15,441 nucleotides of DNA from Candidatus Bathyarchaeota archaeon (GTDB taxonomy: Archaea > Thermoproteota > Bathyarchaeia > Bathyarchaeales > DTEX01): assembly GCA_026414245.1 (NCBI GenBank), contig JAOAJJ010000010.1, forward strand, positions 1 to 15,441. Direction: 5' to 3'. The position numbers and the translations under genes were made by a program. Positions 13,232 through 15,441 of this stretch are shown piece by piece. How positions within the stretch are numbered: position 1 is the stretch's first letter; each line of letters opens with the position of its first letter. The notes beneath the pieces were generated by a model. It was given only the letters and a program-made list of their open reading frames with translations. It made no database searches and was not told where the DNA came from.

Positions 13232-14110
13232 TTACCTGCTTATCATGATAGAGGCGTAACCTACGACTGCTGATTTATCTCCCGTTATGTCTCCACTTGT
13301 CTTATAGCTAAGTATCTCAGCTCTCTTAGCGCCAATCTCCTTAGCCGCAGATATTAGAGCCACCACAGGGCTGTAGCCGCAGGCGGTTACGTTACGCGAC
13401 TCTAAAATAGAGTAGAATAAATCCTCATTAAGCTGTATGACTGCTTTTATAGCCTCCATATCCTTCTCATAAGCCTGCTTATGCGGCTCATAGTGAGTCC
13501 AATCTGTAGAAGCTATTATGACAGCATTCCTATTCTGTAGAGCCCTAGCCACCGCTCTGCCAACCTCACGCCCGGTCTCAAGATCCTGCATTAGAAAGCA
13601 TATTGGAACAAACTTGAATGATAAGCCAGCTAAACCATAAATATACTGGAGGAACGGCAGCTGGACCTCTATTGAATGCTCATATGTATGCGCTAAATCA
13701 TCCACGTCGATTATATCTGATTGGCGAAGAATCTCCCTAGCCAATTCGCTATCAACCTCAACATCCCCCAAAGGCGTACGCCAAACCCCCTGATCCATCA
13801 CCGCAACCCCGCTTCCAACACCCTGATGGTTCGGCCCCAAAATCACAAAGACTTCAACTTTCCCGTCTAAGGCGAGGTGATAATACGAGTTAGCGGCCAC
13901 TGGGCCGGAATACATGTAGCCTGCATGGGGGCATATAAGGCCGATTATATTTCTAGGGCCTTTTTCAGCCACTGTCGGAACCCTACCTGGGCCGAACCTG
14001 TGTGTGAAGCACTCCTCTATCTGCCTGATTAAGGAATTCTTTGAGCCGGCGTAGAAGCTTCCAGCATACTTAGCATATCTGATTTTAGGTGACAGGTTAT
14101 TCTCCCCCAT
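13232..14110 (-). CDS. MEMO1-family protein
   Basis: 292 residues, full length for the family. Conserved segments are YAGSFYAG (15-22), LICPHAGYMYSGPVA (58-72), LGPNHQGVG (91-99), WRTPLGDVEVD, YEHSIEVQLPFLQ (143-155), STDWTHYEPH (201-210) and VTACGYSPV (241-249). H62, H95 and C244 correspond to the metal-binding His49, His81 and Cys244 of human MEMO1. The fold resembles class III extradiol dioxygenases; the human protein binds iron or copper, and the archaeal role is not settled. The gene sits between rpsB and mevalonate kinase in many archaea, so a link with isoprenoid or ribosome metabolism has long been suspected but is not shown here. The ATG is about 30 nt downstream of a TATA-like element (14138-14148). 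Confidence 0.93.
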   Translation of the reverse strand: MGENNLSPKIRYAKYAGSFYAGSKNSLIRQIEECFTHRFGPGRVPTVAEKGPRNIIGLICPHAGYMYSGPVAANSYYHLALDGKVEVFVILGPNHQGVGSGVAVMDQGVWRTPLGDVEVDSELAREILRQSDIIDVDDLAHTYEHSIEVQLPFLQYIYGLAGLSFKFVPICFLMQDLETGREVGRAVARALQNRNAVIIASTDWTHYEPHKQAYEKDMEAIKAVIQLNEDLFYSILESRNVTACGYSPVVALISAAKEIGAKRAEILSYKTSGDITGDKSAVVGYASIMISR

Positions 14111-14137
14111 AATTAATTTATGATAGGTCTCCTAAAA

Positions 14138-14148
14138 ATTATAAAAAC
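14138..14148 (-). promoter_or_regulatory. TATA-like promoter of the MEMO-mevalonate operon
   Basis: On the minus strand this reads TTTTTATAATT, preceded by the BRE-like CAAGG. It would start transcription about 5-10 nt before the ATG at 14110. It lies in the only real gap (56 nt) of the right-hand cluster, so the lipid genes can be expressed apart from eno-rpsB. Confidence 0.45.
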
Positions 14149-14166
14149 CTTGAAGTAATAAAGTTT

Positions 14167-14856
14167 TCAGATGTTTTCCTGCTGAGCCTGAGCTTTCTCG
14201 ACGAGCTTAACCTCGAATTCCTCTATTGATACGGGTAGGTCGCCGCTCGGCGGAATCTCCCCCCTTTCCCGTAAAATCTGTCTAGCCAGCAGCCAGTACA
14301 CTACTGCAAGAGCCCTTCTACCCTTATTGTTTACTGGAATAACCAGATCTATGTTCGCGAAATCGTTATCCGTGCTGCATAAAGCCACCACCGGTATGCC
14401 TATCTTAACAGCCTCCTTAATGGCTTGAGCGTCAGCACGGGGATCCGAAACTAACACGACTTCCGGTTCAATCCTGCCGGGATACATTGGATTCAAAAAT
14501 AGCCCTGGGATAAATCTTCCAAGAATAGGGGTTGCCCCAGTGAACTCGCAGAACTTTGCGACAGGCTCTCTGGCGTAAAGCCTAACAGCTGTCGCAGCAA
14601 CCTTCGGCGGATCATATCTGTTAAGGAATTTAGCTGCAATCCTTATCCGCTCATCAATCTTCTTTATGTCTAGAACGAATAAGCCGTCACTCCTAACCTT
14701 ATAGATAAAGGGCTCCATATCCCTAGTCTTAATCTTCGTCCCAATGTGCACTCCAGCCGAAAGGAAGACGTCCTGCGGGAGGAGGAGGGCTTCAGCCGCC
14801 GCCAAGCCAACCTCATCTTTAGTTTTATCCTCAGGCATCAATTCTTCCATCCCCAT
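14167..14856 (-). CDS. rpsB: Small-subunit ribosomal protein uS2
   Basis: 229 residues, archaeal/eukaryotic-type S2. Seen are the hallmark FLSAGVHIGTKIKTRDMEPFIYKVRSDGLFVLDIKKIDERI, RLYAREPVAKFCEFTGA, GRFIPGLFLNP, EPEVVLVSDPRADAQAIKEA, IPVVALCSTDNDFANIDLVIPVNNKGRRALAVVYWLLARQIL, and an acidic/polar C-terminal tail. The ATG overlaps the enolase stop as TAATG, so translation is coupled; other in-frame ATGs at residues 3 and 7 cannot be excluded, the last having GGATGGAAG ahead of it. The enolase-uS2-MEMO order is the standard archaeal arrangement. Confidence 0.95.
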   Translation of the reverse strand: MGMEELMPEDKTKDEVGLAAAEALLLPQDVFLSAGVHIGTKIKTRDMEPFIYKVRSDGLFVLDIKKIDERIRIAAKFLNRYDPPKVAATAVRLYAREPVAKFCEFTGATPILGRFIPGLFLNPMYPGRIEPEVVLVSDPRADAQAIKEAVKIGIPVVALCSTDNDFANIDLVIPVNNKGRRALAVVYWLLARQILRERGEIPPSGDLPVSIEEFEVKLVEKAQAQQENI

Positions 14857-15441
14857 TAAATTCTTAGTCTAGCCATCCATGCCTTCTCACCTAAGATCTC
14901 TTCAATATATATTAGCTCGTTGATTTTAGCTATACGTTCACCGCCCACAACGCCGGTCTTTATTATTGGGCAACTAAACCCTATGGCTAGATGCGCTATA
15001 TGGAAGGCTGTTGTCTCCCCAGATCTATGAGAGATTATAGGCACATAGCCGTTCTCCTTAGCTAGCCTAACAGCCCTCCAAGCATCCGTCAAAGTTCCAA
15101 CCTGGTTCACTTTAATTATTATGGCGTTTCCAGACCTCTTCTCTACACCCATCTTTAAGCGCTCTTCACTCGTAACGAAGAGGTCGTCTCCGCAGATCAG
15201 GCAGCCTTTAACCTTAGATGTGAGCTCGGCGAAGCTTTCGAAGTCTTCCTCGTGAAACGGATCCTCAACGTAAATCAGCTTATACTTTTCTATTAGATCC
15301 AACATATACTCTAGCTGCTCACCTGAGCATCTCTCAACGCCCTCATTTACATATATATACCGCTGCTTCTCCGGATCCCATAGCGATGATGAAGCCACGT
15401 CCAGCCCGACCCTACATTCAAACCCGATCTCGCCGGATACC
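14856..15441 (-). CDS. eno: Enolase, C-terminal part (5' end beyond the right edge)
   Basis: About 194 residues of the TIM-barrel half are present. The frame stays open past the GTG at 15398 to the window edge, so that GTG (in GLDVASSSLWD) is internal. Catalytic positions are kept: Asp of VGLDVA, Glu of YVEDPFHEED, Asp of CGDDLFVTS, Lys of IIIKVNQVGTLTDA, His-Arg of SHRSGET and Lys of IIKTG. Enolase converts 2-phosphoglycerate to phosphoenolpyruvate. The C-terminal stretch is unusual: SHRSGET is followed by TAFHIAHLAIGFSC rather than EDTFIADLAVGL, and the typical RSER is GGER. The stop overlaps the uS2 start (TAATG). Confidence 0.93.
   Translation of the reverse strand, partial: VSGEIGFECRVGLDVASSSLWDPEKQRYIYVNEGVERCSGEQLEYMLDLIEKYKLIYVEDPFHEEDFESFAELTSKVKGCLICGDDLFVTSEERLKMGVEKRSGNAIIIKVNQVGTLTDAWRAVRLAKENGYVPIISHRSGETTAFHIAHLAIGFSCPIIKTGVVGGERIAKINELIYIEEILGEKAWMARLRI

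Overview
The window is archaeal. It encodes archaeal/eukaryotic-type ribosomal proteins (eL24, eS28, L7Ae, uS2) and an archaeal-type glutamyl-tRNA synthetase. It also carries the isopentenyl-phosphate-kinase branch of the mevalonate pathway for ether lipids. Start codons are often TTG or GTG, Shine-Dalgarno (SD) sequences are of the GGAGG/GGTGATC type, and several upstream regions show BRE/TATA-like promoters about 26 nt before a start. A member of the TACK/Thermoproteota lineage (for example a Bathyarchaeia-like organism) is my guess; the lineage cannot be fixed from this sequence alone. No insertion sequence, CRISPR array, tRNA or rRNA was found.

Right part (7429-15441, all on the minus strand). 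This is the classic archaeal cluster, read right to left: enolase (cut by the window edge), rpsB (uS2), a MEMO1-family protein, mevalonate kinase, isopentenyl phosphate kinase, type II IPP isomerase, a polyprenyl diphosphate synthase, then gltX. Genes overlap or lie 0-18 nt apart, except for a 56-nt promoter-bearing gap between rpsB and the MEMO gene. The four lipid genes together turn mevalonate into polyprenyl diphosphate, apart from the phosphomevalonate-to-isopentenyl-phosphate steps, whose genes are not here.

Middle part (4436-7322, minus strand). A P-loop cytidylate-kinase-like protein lies directly upstream of a LarA-family nickel-pincer racemase that keeps the expected cofactor residues. 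Next comes a compact translation operon of L7Ae, eS28 and eL24. A cupin gene on the plus strand ends convergently with eL24.

Left part (1-4409). This is mixed accessory content. An L-fucose-isomerase-like gene runs off the left edge. A plus-strand trio follows: an eight-cysteine FYVE-like zinc protein with a DUF7662-like domain and a basic tail, then moaD and moaE. A PfpI/DJ-1 gene on the minus strand is divergent from a cytoplasmic M23/LytM-fold protein whose first zinc ligand appears to be replaced by Tyr. The 313-nt gap between those two holds a perfect palindrome next to the M23-like promoter, a second hairpin and a possible 43-codon ORF.

The least ordinary items are the zinc/DUF7662-like protein beside moaD, the M23-like protein with an altered metal site, the P-loop kinase lacking its lysine, the polyprenyl synthase with Gly at the chain-length position, and the repeated placement of SD sequences inside the last codons of the upstream gene. 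I see no clear evidence of a complete undescribed multi-gene system.
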